Positions 18,858-28,259 of a stretch of DNA of 64,000 bases are shown piece by piece. The notes under the pieces are model-generated. The model ran no database searches. It was not told the DNA's origin and saw only the letters and a list, made by a program, of their open reading frames with translations. Position numbers and translations under genes: made by a program. How positions within the stretch are numbered: position 1 is the stretch's first letter; every line of letters starts with the position of its first letter. Source of the DNA: Ramlibacter montanisoli (lineage in GTDB: Bacteria > Pseudomonadota > Gammaproteobacteria > Burkholderiales > Burkholderiaceae_C); the NCBI RefSeq assembly GCF_013087525.1, contig NZ_JABFCS010000001.1, positions 1,860,001 to 1,924,000 on the forward strand, written 5' to 3'.

Positions 18858-21550
18858 AGGCGGTGCCGGCGCCGAGCCGGCTGTCCACGGAGATCCTGCC
18901 TCCGTGCATGTCCACCGCGTTCTTCACGATCGCCAGGCCCAGGCCCGTGCCCTGGATGTCGCCCACGTTGCTCGCGCGATGGAAGGACTCGAACAGGTGC
19001 GGCACCTCCTCGGGCGGGATGCCGATGCCCTGGTCGGCCACGCGGAACACCGTGTCCGCGGCATCGCGCAGGATCTCGAAGTGCACCTCCCCGCCCGCCG
19101 GCGAATACTTGATCGCGTTGGACAGCAGGTTGCCGAAGATGTGCCGCAGCAGCTTCTCGTCGTAGAGGCCCGGCGGCAGGTCGGGCGCCACCCGGCACTC
19201 CACTTTCGCGCTGCCCTGCGGATGCTGCTGCCTGGCCTCCTCCACCAGCCTGGGGCACAGCGCGTGCAGGTCCACCTCCTGCGGGCGGAAGTCCAGCATC
19301 TGCGCATCGGCGCGCCCGAGCAGCAGCACCCGGTCCAGCATGCGCGACATGCGCTGCACGCCGGCCGCGATGCTGTCCAGCGTCTCGCGCCGCTCCTGCG
19401 GCGGCAGGCGCTCGCCGTAATGCCGCAGCAGCTCCTCGGCGGAGAGGATGGCGGCCAGCGGCGTGCGGAACTCGTGGCTGGTCATCGCCACGAAGCGCGA
19501 GCGCAGCTCGTTCAGCGCCTTCTGCTGCTCCAGCGCCTCGCGCATCTCCGCTTCCGACTTCTTGCGGCCGGTGATGTCCAGGAAGGTCCAGATCACGCCC
19601 GAGTCGGGGTCGTTGGGCTTCACGCAGCTGCCGCCCATCTCCACCCAGAACAGCTCGCCGGTGCGGCGCTTGAGCTGCATCTCGCAGTTGTAGCCGTTGG
19701 TGGCCTGCAGGGCCGCGCGCGCCTGCACGCCGAAGCGCTGCCAGGCTTCGGTGTCCGGGTGCAGGTAGTCGGAGCCCTGCCCGATCAGCACCTGGCGCGG
19801 ATAGCCGAGCATCTGCGCGAACTTCTCGTTCACCCATTCGTGGCGGCGCTTCACGGACAGCACGATGCCGACCACCGCGTTGTTCAGGATCGCCTCGCGC
19901 TCCGACATCGTGCGTTGCAGCTGCGCCTCCAGGTCCTTGCGGCGCGTGATGTCGCGGATGATCCAGACGGTGCCCTGGTGCAGCGCATCCTGGCCGACCG
20001 CCTTGCCGGTCAGCAGGATCCACAGGCGGCTGCCGTCGAAACGCTGCACCTGCAGTTCGCGCTCGTAGGTCCTGCCGTGGGCGACCGCTTCGGCGACCTC
20101 CGCCCCGACCTCCAGGTATTCCGCGCGCGACAGGTAGAAGGGCTCCATCGACACGATCGGCCGCCCGCCCGCGCCGAACATCTCCATCATCGCCCGGTTG
20201 GCCCAGCGCAGCCGGCCGTCGGCGGTCAGGAAGCAGATGCCGACGATGGAGTTCTCCAGCACGATCTCGCGCTCCTCCAGCACCGTCTTCAGGCGCCGCT
20301 CGGAGTCCGACAGCATCTCCACCATCGCGTGCTCCGCCGCGATGCGCGCCTGCGCCTGCTCGCTCGAGCGGCGCGCCACGTTGATGCGGTCGGCCAGCGC
20401 GAAGGACAGCAGCACCATCTCCAGCGCCGATCCGATCAGCAAGGCATTGGCGGTGAAGCCGTTGGAGGGCAGCACGCCGTGTTGTGCAGGAAGAGGGTCA
20501 GCACGCCCACCAGCAGCACCGCCCAGGCGGCGAGATAGTGGGTGGCGCCGCCGTGGCCGCGGCGCACCGCGACCACGCCCGAGACGATCAGCGCCAGCAC
20601 GCTCAGCGGCGCGAGCAGGGTCACCAGCCAGGTGGACACCACGTAAGGCAGGCCCACGGCGGTGGCGAAGGTCAGCCCCACAGCACCGCGAGCGCGAGCA
20701 GCACGCGGTCGATCACCGGCATGCCGACGCGGCTCTCGAGGAAGCGGCGCGCGAAGAACAGGCCGAACATCGCCGCCAGGCACAGGCCCGCCGGCGGCGA
20801 CACGCTGTTCCACCACAGCTGCCCCGGCCACAGGAACTGGTAGCCCAGGCCGGTGAGGGCCGCCTGCGCCGTCGCCATGCCGGCGACGAACAGCACGTAG
20901 ATCACGAAGGCCGGATCGCGCACGGCGACAAACAGCAGCAGGTTGTACAGCAGCAGCCCCACCAGCAGGCCGAAGTACAGGCTCAGGAGCGCGTAGCTCG
21001 CCTGGTCGCTTTGCCACAGCGCGCCGGGTCGCCACAGGCGCAGCGGCGCCGCCATGGTGCCTTGCGAGCTCAGGCGCAGGTAGACCGCGGTGGTCTGGCC
21101 GGAGGGGATCCAAACGGGCAGCACGTGGTTGCGATGCGGGATGGCGCGGCTGGCGAAGGGCTCCAGGTCGCCGCCCACCTGCCGCTGCCAGCCGCCGTGC
21201 CGCGTCGGCGAGAACAGCTCCAGGTGGTCGAGCGGCGGATAGGCGAGTTCCAGCAGCCAGTCCGGGTCGCTGCCCGGTGGCGCCCAGATCTCCACGCGCA
21301 GCCAGATCGCGGAACGGGTGAGGCCGAAGTTGGCCGAAGGGCCGCTGCCCCGCATGGGACGGAAGCGCTCTTGCTGCGCGGGCAGCAGGATGTCGTTGAG
21401 CGCGAGCCGGCCTTCCGGGTCCTCCAGGGCGGTGACGTAGGGCGCGAGGTTGTAGCGGTCCTGCGTGCCGGTGACGAGCGGGTTGCCCTGCGCCCACGCG
21501 GGCGTGGCCAGCAGCCAGAGCAGCAGGATGCGGAGGAAGCGCGCCGTCAT
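18814..21550 (-). CDS. 7TM-DISM sensor histidine kinase with two PAS domains, two frame breaks
   Basis: Large membrane sensor of about 910 residues. A signal peptide (MTARFLRILLLWLLATPAWA) leads into an extracellular 7TMR-DISMED2 domain (FGLTRSAIWLRVEI). Seven membrane helices follow (ALLSLYFGLLVGLLLYNLLL onward). After them come a coiled-coil linker, two PAS domains (IVGICFLTADGRLRWANRAM and the AILNNAVVGIVLS block), HisKA with MTSHEFRTPLAAI, and the HATPase boxes NLLSNAIKYS, DQGIGIP and GTGLGLAIVK. Breaks near 20683 and 20480, one missing G each, split the 7TM part. DISM domains of this family are thought to bind carbohydrate-type ligands. No response regulator is adjacent. Confidence 0.85.
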
Positions 21551-21567
21551 GCCAGCTCGACTATAGA

Positions 21568-22944
21568 TCAAGCCGTGGCGCGCCCTCCCGCGCGCGGCCA
21601 GCCCGTGATCAACCCCAGCGCGGACGCGCGCCACAGGAGGAAGCCGACGATCGAAAGGTTCAGCAGGTTCCAGGCGATGCCATTGAGGAAGGCGGCGCGG
21701 TAGGAGCCGGTGAGGTCGAACACCGCACCGGACATCCAGCCGCCCAGCGCCATCCCGAGCAGCGTGGCCATCAGCACCGTGCCCACGCGGGCGCCGGCCT
21801 CCTCGGGCGGGAAGTACTCGCGCACGATCAGCGCATAGGACGGCACGATGCCGCCCTGGAACAGGCCGAACAGGCCCGACACCACGTACAGCGACACCAG
21901 GCCGTCGGAAGGCAGGAACAGGAGCAGCGCCACGCCCTGCAGCAGCGAGCCGAGCAGCAGCGTGCGCAGGCCGCCGATGCGGTCGGAGATCCAGCCGGAC
22001 ACCAGCCGGCTCACCACGCCCAGGCCCAGCATCAGCGACAGCATCTCCGCGCCGCGCGCCGCGCCGAAGCCGAGGTCGCCGCAATAGGCGACGATGTGCA
22101 CCTGCGGCATCGACATCGCGACGCAGCACGACACGCCGGCGAGCGACAGCAGCGCGAGCAGCACATTGGGCGGCAGGCCCAGCGGCCGCTTCGAAGCCGT
22201 CGCGGGCGCCGCCGCCGCGCCGCCACTCGCGGGCACGGGCACGATCTCCACCACCGGTGGCCTGGGCCGCAGCATCAGCGCCAGCGGCACCATGCTGGCG
22301 ATGCAGAAGAGGCCCATGCCCAGGTAGGTCTGGCGCCAGCCCACCTGGTCGATGAAGTACTGCATCACCGGCGGCCAGAAGGCGCCGGCGGTGTAATTGC
22401 CGCTCATGCAGATGGCCAGCGCGATGCCCCGCCGGCGGTCGAACCAGCGCGTGGTGTCGGCCACCAGCGGCGCGAAGGTGGCCGAGGTCCCGAGCAGGCC
22501 GATGAACAGGCCCTGCGCCAGGCAGAACAGCGCCAGCCCCGGCGCGAAACTCGCCGCGATGTAGCCCACGCCCAGCCCCACGGCGCCCACCATCACCACC
22601 AGCATCACGCCGAAGCGGTCCGCCAGCCGCCCCATCAGAATGCCGCCGATGCCGAAGCCGATCATGGTCAGCGTGTAGGGCAGCGAGGCACCGCCACGGT
22701 CGATGCCGAAGTCCTGCTGGATGCGCGGCAGCACCACGGTGATGGAATACATGCCCGAGCCGCCGATGGTCATGAGCAGCAGAGACATCGCCAGCCGCGC
22801 CCAGGCGTACGGTGATTCGATGGCGTCGCTGCGGGCGGGGGCATGGGTCCCGATTGGATACGATGGCCGGGCCCCGGTGCAACCCGGCAGGACCCGCGGT
22901 CCGTCTTCCGCCCCGGGAACCGTCGGCGCGCGACTACAGTCCAC
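21568..22944 (-). CDS. MFS transporter, substrate unknown
   Basis: Twelve-helix major facilitator carrier of up to 458 residues. The loop 2-3 signature GGILMGRLADRFG and its second-half equivalent LVSGWISDRIGGLR are present, and the central loop is long and rich in P and A (VVEIVPVPASGG). It resembles the oxalate/formate-antiporter and monocarboxylate-like branch, but that is tentative. The start is unsure: the first 40 residues from 22944 look non-coding, and the real start may be near 22851 or at M53 (22788). It is divergent from pssA. Confidence 0.75.
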   Translation of the reverse strand: MDCSRAPTVPGAEDGPRVLPGCTGARPSYPIGTHAPARSDAIESPYAWARLAMSLLLMTIGGSGMYSITVVLPRIQQDFGIDRGGASLPYTLTMIGFGIGGILMGRLADRFGVMLVVMVGAVGLGVGYIAASFAPGLALFCLAQGLFIGLLGTSATFAPLVADTTRWFDRRRGIALAICMSGNYTAGAFWPPVMQYFIDQVGWRQTYLGMGLFCIASMVPLALMLRPRPPVVEIVPVPASGGAAAAPATASKRPLGLPPNVLLALLSLAGVSCCVAMSMPQVHIVAYCGDLGFGAARGAEMLSLMLGLGVVSRLVSGWISDRIGGLRTLLLGSLLQGVALLLFLPSDGLVSLYVVSGLFGLFQGGIVPSYALIVREYFPPEEAGARVGTVLMATLLGMALGGWMSGAVFDLTGSYRAAFLNGIAWNLLNLSIVGFLLWRASALGLITGWPRAGGRATA

Positions 22945-23012
22945 CCTGCCCCCTGCCGACGCCCGCGAGCCCAGCGGGACCTTAAGGTGCCGTGAGAACG
23001 AAGGACAACAGC

Positions 23013-23642
23013 ATGGAACGCAGCGCGCCCCGCCACTTCTCGATGGTCCGGGAATTCCACCTGGCCGACTTCTTCACGCTCGGCAACGCCGCCTGCGGCG
23101 TCGGCGCCATCCTGCTGGCCATGATGTTCATGGCCTCCGGCGACCGCACGCATTTCTACATCGCGGCCGCCTTCGCGCCGGCCGCCTTCATCTTCGACGT
23201 GCTCGATGGCCGCATCGCGCGCGCGCGCCACCAGCACTCGGCGCTGGGCCGCGAACTCGACTCGCTGTCCGACGTGATTTCCTTCGGCATGGCGCCGGCG
23301 GCGCTGGCCTTCGCGGCCGGCCTGCAGGGCGGCTGGGACGCCGCGGCGCTGGCGTACTTCGTGTGCTGCGGCGTCAGCCGGCTGGCCCGCTACAACGTGA
23401 CGGCCGAGAGCCTGGCCGGCGACGAGTCGGGCAAGGTGAAGTACTTCGAGGGCACGCCGATCCCGACCAGCGTGGTGCTGACCGGCCTGCTCGCCCTGGC
23501 CGCTTCGCAGGGCGCCCTGGGCGACCGCGTCTGGGGCGGCGTGCTGGAACTCGGCCCCTGGGAACTGCACCCGCTGTCCCTGCTGTTCGTGCTGTCCGGC
23601 AGCCTCATGATCAGCAAGACGCTGCGCATCCCCAAGCTCTAG
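23013..23642 (+). CDS. pssA: CDP-diacylglycerol--serine O-phosphatidyltransferase
   Basis: Inner-membrane enzyme that makes phosphatidylserine, the precursor of phosphatidylethanolamine. The CDP-alcohol phosphotransferase signature is complete: DG..AR, then G and two spaced aspartates (DGRIARARHQHSALGRELD with SD following). It has about 209 residues and several membrane helices, as expected for the type II bacterial enzyme. The ATG at 23013 (MERSAPRHF) is preferred over the GTG at 22992, since AAGGA precedes it. It overlaps the end of the convergent DUF5985 gene by 4 bases. Confidence 0.92.
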   Translation: MERSAPRHFSMVREFHLADFFTLGNAACGVGAILLAMMFMASGDRTHFYIAAAFAPAAFIFDVLDGRIARARHQHSALGRELDSLSDVISFGMAPAALAFAAGLQGGWDAAALAYFVCCGVSRLARYNVTAESLAGDESGKVKYFEGTPIPTSVVLTGLLALAASQGALGDRVWGGVLELGPWELHPLSLLFVLSGSLMISKTLRIPKL

Positions 23643-23902
23643 GGAGACTTGCGCGGCCGGTTCTTCTGCCACACGGCCAGCAGGATCAGTCCGTACGCCA
23701 CCACCCGCAGTCCGTACAGGAAGGGGTTGTGCTCGCTGGCGCCCGACCACAGGCCCAGCGCGACGCGGTTGGCGGACTCCAGCCAGAACGACAGCGCGAA
23801 CCACAGGAAGAAGCGGTCGCGCGTGTGGCGCCAGAAGCGGAAGAAGAACAGGCCGGCCACCAGCCAGCCGGTGGCGATCGCGCCGGTGAGCATCAGCTCC
23901 AT
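23639..23902 (-). CDS. DUF5985 small membrane protein A
   Basis: An 87-residue protein with three predicted membrane helices. The block RFWRHTRDRFFLWFALSFWL followed by ESANRVALGL is typical of DUF5985, a family with no assigned function. It lies one base after the second DUF5985 gene, so the two are surely co-transcribed. The C-terminus is short and basic (WQKNRPRKSP). Confidence 0.75.
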   Translation of the reverse strand: MELMLTGAIATGWLVAGLFFFRFWRHTRDRFFLWFALSFWLESANRVALGLWSGASEHNPFLYGLRVVAYGLILLAVWQKNRPRKSP

Positions 23903-23903
23903 G

Positions 23904-24161
23904 TCAGTCCTCCTCCCAGACCAGCCCGAACAGGAGCAGCAGCACGGCGATGAGCGCGGCGACCAGCCGCGCCATGCCCAGGTCGATGTTGGCGAACACC
24001 AGGTTGTCCAGCACCAGCAGCACGTTGTTGACGCTCAGCGCCGCGAAGCACAGGGCGCTCCAGAACAGGATGCGCGCCCCGCTCTGCCGCCAGCTGCGCC
24101 ACAGCAGCACGAAGCACAGGATGGAGGTGAGTGCGCAGAGGGTATAGATCGCGGCGGCCAT
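23904..24161 (-). CDS. DUF5985 small membrane protein B
   Basis: An 85-residue protein with three predicted helices, a distant paralogue of the downstream gene. The shared pattern is RSWRQSGARILFWSALCFAA then LSVNNVLLVLDNL, aligned with the RDRFFLWFALSF and ESANRVAL region of protein A. It ends with EED rather than basic residues. It is sandwiched in a three-gene unit with a putative DNA-binding protein upstream (gap 11 bases). The function is unknown. Confidence 0.75.
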   Translation of the reverse strand: MAAAIYTLCALTSILCFVLLWRSWRQSGARILFWSALCFAALSVNNVLLVLDNLVFANIDLGMARLVAALIAVLLLLFGLVWEED

Positions 24162-24172
24162 GGTTTCGCGCG

Positions 24173-24547
24173 TCACTCCTTGCGGAAGCGGAAGGCATCG
24201 GCGAAGCGCTGCGCGCGCCGGTCGATGCGGGAATGGATCAGCTCGGTGACAGTCAGCAGGTCGGTGGCATAGGCCTGCGCCACCCGGTCGAGCAGTTCCG
24301 CCAGCTCGGCCGTGGGAGCATAGCGCACGGCGTCGCCCTCGGCGGCGGCGGTGCCGCTGTCGCGCAGCAGCTGCACGAGCTCGGTGCCGCTGCGTTCCGG
24401 GACGTACAGCCGACGGGCCAGCTGGACGGCATCCCACGACCGCGAAGGCTCGGCGCGCAGCAGCAGCAGGGCCTCCAGGTAGGGGACCGAAGGCACGCTC
24501 GTCAGGATGAACCGGCGGACCTCGGCCGGCAGCTCGGGAGATGTCAT
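24173..24547 (-). CDS. putative winged-helix protein upstream of the DUF5985 pair
   Basis: A 124-residue soluble protein. The segment from SVPYLEALLLLRAEPSRSWDAVQLARRLYV looks like the first helices of a winged helix, and the C-terminal half is helical (DLLTVTELIHSRIDRRAQRFADAF). I see no named family. Start chosen at MTSPELPAEV (24547); a start six codons upstream is possible. As first gene of the three-gene unit it may regulate or partner the two small membrane proteins (inference). Confidence 0.6.
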   Translation of the reverse strand: MTSPELPAEVRRFILTSVPSVPYLEALLLLRAEPSRSWDAVQLARRLYVPERSGTELVQLLRDSGTAAAEGDAVRYAPTAELAELLDRVAQAYATDLLTVTELIHSRIDRRAQRFADAFRFRKE

Positions 24548-24612
24548 CGTTGTTGTGGGCAGCACTGTAGCGGCTGGCGCCCTCTTTCGGGGCGCTCGCG
24601 ACAGAATGGCGC

Positions 24613-25134
24613 ATGACGCAGCCCGACCCCGCGACCCTGCGCCTGTTCATCGGCCTCTGGCCGCCGCCCGAAACGCACGCTGCCTTGGTCGCAAGTTCGC
24701 AGGCGTGGTCCTGGCCGGCACAGGCCCGCCGCACGCGGCCGGAGCGGCTGCATGTCACGCTGCATTTCCTGGGCGAGGTCGCCAGCGCACTGCTGCCCGC
24801 GTTGCGCCGGGAGCTGGCGGTCGAATGGAGCGGATGCGAACTGGTGCTGGACCAGCCGGTCGTGTGGCCGGGCGGGATCGCGGTGCTGGAAGCTTCCGTC
24901 GTGCCGGCGCCGCTGGCGGCCTTGCACGGTGTGCTCGCAGGGCGTTTGCGCTGCCTGGGTGTTCCAGTGGAGGAAAGGCGCTACCGGCCGCACGTCACGC
25001 TCGCGCGCAAGGCTTTGGGCGCGCGGCCACCCGCAACCCTGGAACCCGTCGCCTGGCGGGCGGGTCCTGGTTTCGCGCTGGTGCAGTCCCTCCCGGGCGG
25101 CCGGGGCTACGAGACCCTTCAGTCCTTCGGCTGA
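24613..25134 (+). CDS. thpR: RNA 2',3'-cyclic phosphodiesterase
   Basis: 2H phosphoesterase, formerly called 2'-5' RNA ligase, that opens 2',3'-cyclic phosphates on RNA ends. Both catalytic HxTL motifs are present: HVTLHFLGE near residue 47 and HVTLARKAL near residue 127, with LRLFIGLWPP at the start. The 173-residue length is normal. It is divergent from the putative winged-helix gene and its end overlaps the convergent small gene by 16 bases. Confidence 0.88.
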   Translation: MTQPDPATLRLFIGLWPPPETHAALVASSQAWSWPAQARRTRPERLHVTLHFLGEVASALLPALRRELAVEWSGCELVLDQPVVWPGGIAVLEASVVPAPLAALHGVLAGRLRCLGVPVEERRYRPHVTLARKALGARPPATLEPVAWRAGPGFALVQSLPGGRGYETLQSFG

Positions 25135-25439
25135 GCCGCTTTCGCCCGCGCCGCGTCGATCACCGAACGGGCGGCCAGCTCCGCGTTCAGGGCGCGTTCC
25201 AGCGGCGAACGGCACAGGCCGGCGTGCTGGTACTGCAGGTTCTCGTAAAGCTCGGCGGTGGCGGGAGACGCCTCGAGCACCGCATGCAGGGCCGCATCGT
25301 CCGGGACCGTGCGCAGCACTTCGCTCAAGGCCTCCACCACCCCGCGGTACTGCTGCGGGTCCACCGCAACGGCGCTGCGGTCCAGCCGCTCGAGCATGCG
25401 GGCCAGCAGGACCAGGTTCCTGGAAACGGTGGTGTTCAT
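25119..25439 (-). CDS. small alpha-helical protein of unknown function
   Basis: A 106-residue soluble protein, mostly helical by composition (LARMLERLDRSAVAV, ALSEVLRTVPDDAALHAVL). There is no signal peptide or membrane segment and no recognised domain. Codon use matches neighbouring genes, which supports it being real. Convergent with thpR, overlapping by 16 bases. Confidence 0.5.
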   Translation of the reverse strand: MNTTVSRNLVLLARMLERLDRSAVAVDPQQYRGVVEALSEVLRTVPDDAALHAVLEASPATAELYENLQYQHAGLCRSPLERALNAELAARSVIDAARAKAAQPKD

Positions 25440-25491
25440 GCTTTCGAGCTGGGGATGGGCCGGCCCGATTGCAAGAGGTTGGAGCGCCCAT

Positions 25492-25522
25492 GAAAAAGGG
25501 CCTGCCGGCTGGCAGGCCCTTT
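25492..25522 (-). terminator. rho-independent terminator of the DUF4382 gene
   Basis: A perfect 12-pair stem (25495-25506 with 25511-25522) has a four-base loop. On the minus strand it is followed by a run of five T (complement of 25493-25497). It lies 20 bases after the stop of the DUF4382 lipoprotein gene. Confidence 0.85.
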
Positions 25523-25541
25523 CGTGGCCGGAGCGCGAGGC

Positions 25542-26756
25542 TCAGGGGAAGGTGAAGTTCACCGGGGTCGTCGTGGTGGCGACGGGCACCAGGGTCGAGA
25601 TCGGCGCCTCGCCCGGGCTGGTGGCGGTCAGCGTGTACCTGTCCGCGACGGCTGCATCGGTCAGCAAGGTGCCAAGGGTCGTGGAATACGTGACCTTCGC
25701 GGGCGCCGTGACGGGCAGCGTCATGGAGTAGGTGCCGGTCCCCGTGGCTGCATTGGTCGTCACCACTTCCGCGGTCTTCACGGTGATGGTCGGGCCGCCG
25801 GTCAGCGTCTGCGTCGCCGTGACGTCGGCATCGACGGTGCTGATCGCGTTGCTACCCGTGCCGACGATGATCACGCTCGCGCCCGATACCGTCCCGTTCA
25901 CGGTGGCGGTCGCCGAAGTGGCCAGCGGCAGCGCGGACGCGGAGGTGTTCAGCGTCGTCGTGGTCGTTCCGACGGGAACGCTGGTGACCACCGTGGTCTG
26001 GCGCGCATCCGAGGTGATCACGACCGTGTACGTCCCGCTTTCCAGGTAGGGCAGCACGAACTTGCCGGTGCCGTCCACGATGGCGGTGCGGTAGATCTCG
26101 CCCGTGGGCAGCTGCGCGGAGACGGAGGTGTTGGTCCCCAGGGTGCCGGTGCCGACGAAGCCCTCGATCGCGCCGGTGAACTTCGGCGTCAGGCGCACGA
26201 CCGGCTTCAGGATCCACTGGCCGGAGTTGCCCGCCACCACGATGGACTTGCAGGCGTCGAAGTCCAGCAGGAAGTCGCTGGTGGTGTTCGGCGCCACCGT
26301 GTAGGGCGCCTTGATCTTCAGGCCGCTTTGCTGCGCGCTGGGGGTCTTCAGCGGCTGCGCGACGCCGGTGTTGAGGACCACCTCGTTGCCGGTGTCCTCC
26401 AGGACCAGCCGCAGCTGCTCATAGGTCCCGGCCTGCACGGTGGCGCCGCCCAGGTCCAGCAGCGTGCCGTTGGTGAGCGTCAGCAGGTCCACCCGCTTCG
26501 GGCCGCCCGGCACCGGGATGGTGATCCAGCCGCCGTCGTTGTCGCCCGCGGTGGGGCTGCGCTGGATGCGCACCTCGCGCACGTTGACGAAGACGTTCCG
26601 GTAGCCGCACTGCGCGTCGATCATCGACATGCGCACGGTGCCGGTGGCCGGCGAGCCGCCCCCACCGCCGCCGCCGCAGGCCGCGAGGCCCAGCAGGGCC
26701 GCAATGCTTCCCAGCCGCGCGAGCCAGCGCGCGGCGTTCCCAATCGACTTCTCCAT
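25542..26756 (-). CDS. DUF4382 domain lipoprotein
   Basis: Cell-envelope lipoprotein of about 404 residues. The signal peptide ends in the lipobox LAAC, directly followed by seven glycines as a flexible tether. DUF4382 covers roughly residues 40-180 (RMSMIDAQCG, VFVNVREVRI, NGTLLDLGGATVQAGTYEQL). After it come a carboxypeptidase-regulatory-like beta domain (IEGFVGTGTL, GKFVLPYLESGTYTVVI) and a threonine/valine-rich stretch. Such proteins are thought to bind surface ligands, but no function is proven. The start at 26756 has AAAGGAAG before it. A 12-base palindrome, TTCCGGCCGGAA, at 26803-26814 sits in its promoter region. Confidence 0.8.
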   Translation of the reverse strand: MEKSIGNAARWLARLGSIAALLGLAACGGGGGGGSPATGTVRMSMIDAQCGYRNVFVNVREVRIQRSPTAGDNDGGWITIPVPGGPKRVDLLTLTNGTLLDLGGATVQAGTYEQLRLVLEDTGNEVVLNTGVAQPLKTPSAQQSGLKIKAPYTVAPNTTSDFLLDFDACKSIVVAGNSGQWILKPVVRLTPKFTGAIEGFVGTGTLGTNTSVSAQLPTGEIYRTAIVDGTGKFVLPYLESGTYTVVITSDARQTTVVTSVPVGTTTTTLNTSASALPLATSATATVNGTVSGASVIIVGTGSNAISTVDADVTATQTLTGGPTITVKTAEVVTTNAATGTGTYSMTLPVTAPAKVTYSTTLGTLLTDAAVADRYTLTATSPGEAPISTLVPVATTTTPVNFTFP

Positions 26757-26932
26757 TTGGACTTCCTTTGGTTGAACACGCAGGCGCATGCTCCATGGGA
26801 AGTTCCGGCCGGAAGTGTCCGGGCGTAACGCGGTCGCCTGGAACGGGGGTGCCGTAGCGTTTGCGCCTCGGCTGTTGCGCCTTGACACATGCCTTGCGGC
26901 GACGAGGCCACAACGCCGCGTTGCCGCAGGCG

Positions 26933-27597
26933 CTACTTCTTCACGTCGTCGTCGTCGTCGAAGGGCTGCGTGGCTGGAAATCCTTCTGGCCTTCCGGCTC
27001 GCGGCCTTTCCTCGGCCCGGTCTGCGCGATCGCGGCATCGCGGATCGCGAACAGTGCCTTCAGGTCGTGCTGCACGTCCTCGTCGCCCTTCGGCGGCTCC
27101 TGGGCGGACAGTTCGCCGAAGCCGCTGTTGTGCGGGCGCCAGTCCGCCTGCACCAGCGGCGCCGGTCCGCTTTGCGCCCACATCTTCGGGTCGGGCATCT
27201 CCGCCGCGTTGAAGCCCTGGAACTCCCAGCCGAGGCTGAGCAACCAGTCGCGCGCGCGCGGCTCGAAGCGCGCGAGTTCGCGTTCGAAGCTCTCCTGGAA
27301 GGCGAACACGTAGGCCAGCAGGCGATCGTGCGCCTGCTTGACCACGAAGTTGACGTGCAGGCCGTGGCGGCCCGTGCTGCTGACGGTGGAGAGCAGGCGG
27401 CACTCGATCCAGTCGGAGGGGATGCCGTGCTTGCGCTTCGTGTCGCGCAGCACCACCTGCACCAGCTCCCTGCGCGTGCTGTCGCGCGAGCCGGGCTGGT
27501 CGGAGTCGGGCTCGCTCTCGCGGTACTGCGTGGTGGCGGACGAACCCGCCCCCTCGCGCTCCTTGCCGCTGCCGAAAATCCGGTCGATCAGGCCCAT
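26933..27597 (-). CDS. conserved hypothetical protein upstream-linked to the FHA gene, frame break at the C-terminus
   Basis: A soluble protein of about 220 residues. It has a polar N-terminal linker (GSGKEREGAGSSATTQ), a central mixed alpha/beta region (LRDTKRKHGIPSDWIECRLL, GLHVNFVVKQAHDRLL, DWLLSLGWEFQGFN) and an acidic tail. Read in one frame it ends in a run of threonines. In the neighbouring frame after about 26980 it ends in PFDDDDDVKK, which looks far more natural, so I place a one-base break there. It starts 15 bases after the FHA gene stop. No family recognised. Confidence 0.6.
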
Positions 27598-27612
27598 GGG
27601 TTCATTGTGCCC

Positions 27613-28223
27613 TCATTCCCTCAGCTGGAACCGCATGCGGGTCCCCGCGAGGTCCAGGACGTCCTGATCCGACAACATCACCGGGTCGTTGCCCATCGTC
27701 AGCCCGTTCAGGACGGGCGGCGTGCTGCCCCCAGGTGCGTGACGAAGTAGCCGCCGCGGCGCTGCGCCACCGACACCACCGACACCCCGGGCTTGCCGAA
27801 GGTGGTGACCGCCTTGACCACCGGTACTTCCAGGCCGCTGGACGTGCCGGATTCGATGGTGAACACGCCGTGCAGCTGCGGCGCATCGGGCATGAAGGAC
27901 ATGGTGCCGCCGAAGGTGCTGGGCTCCTCGCTCGCCTGCAGGTACTTGATGCGGTAGGGGCCGATCGCGATCACGTCGCCGTCGTTCAGGCGGGTGCGAT
28001 CCTTGACCATGCGGTCGTTCACGTAGGTGCCGTTGGTGCTGCCCAGGTCCACCAGGAAGACGTCGGCGACGCCCACGAGGTCGAACGCGCAGTGCTGGCC
28101 GCTGACCACCATGGTGTCCAGCACGATGTCGTTGCCCGGCTTGCGCCCCAGCGTCGTGCGGTCCTTGTGCAGGTACACGTGCTTGACCTCGACGCCTTTG
28201 ACACTCGCAATCAGCTGCGGCAT
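27613..28223 (-). CDS. tandem FHA-domain protein, one frame break
   Basis: Phosphothreonine-binding protein of about 203 residues with two forkhead-associated domains. The first is textbook (KDRTTLGRKPGNDIVLD, VSGQHC, DLGSTNGTYVN, GDVIAIGPYRI). The second (VTTFGKPGVSVVSVAQRRGGYFVTHL, STPPVLNGL) continues in another frame after about 27733, where one more G restores HLGGSTPP. Start chosen at MPQLIASVKG (28223), not the upstream ATG at 28235. No Ser/Thr kinase or secretion operon is adjacent, so the partner is unknown. Confidence 0.82.
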
Positions 28224-28259
28224 ATGCACCTCCATGACCGCGCGGGCGGCGGGGACATG

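Noticed and set aside
25542..26700. Possible repetitive surface adhesin from threonine/valine-rich stretch
   Set aside because: The stretch is not a regular repeat; DUF4382 plus a beta domain explains it.
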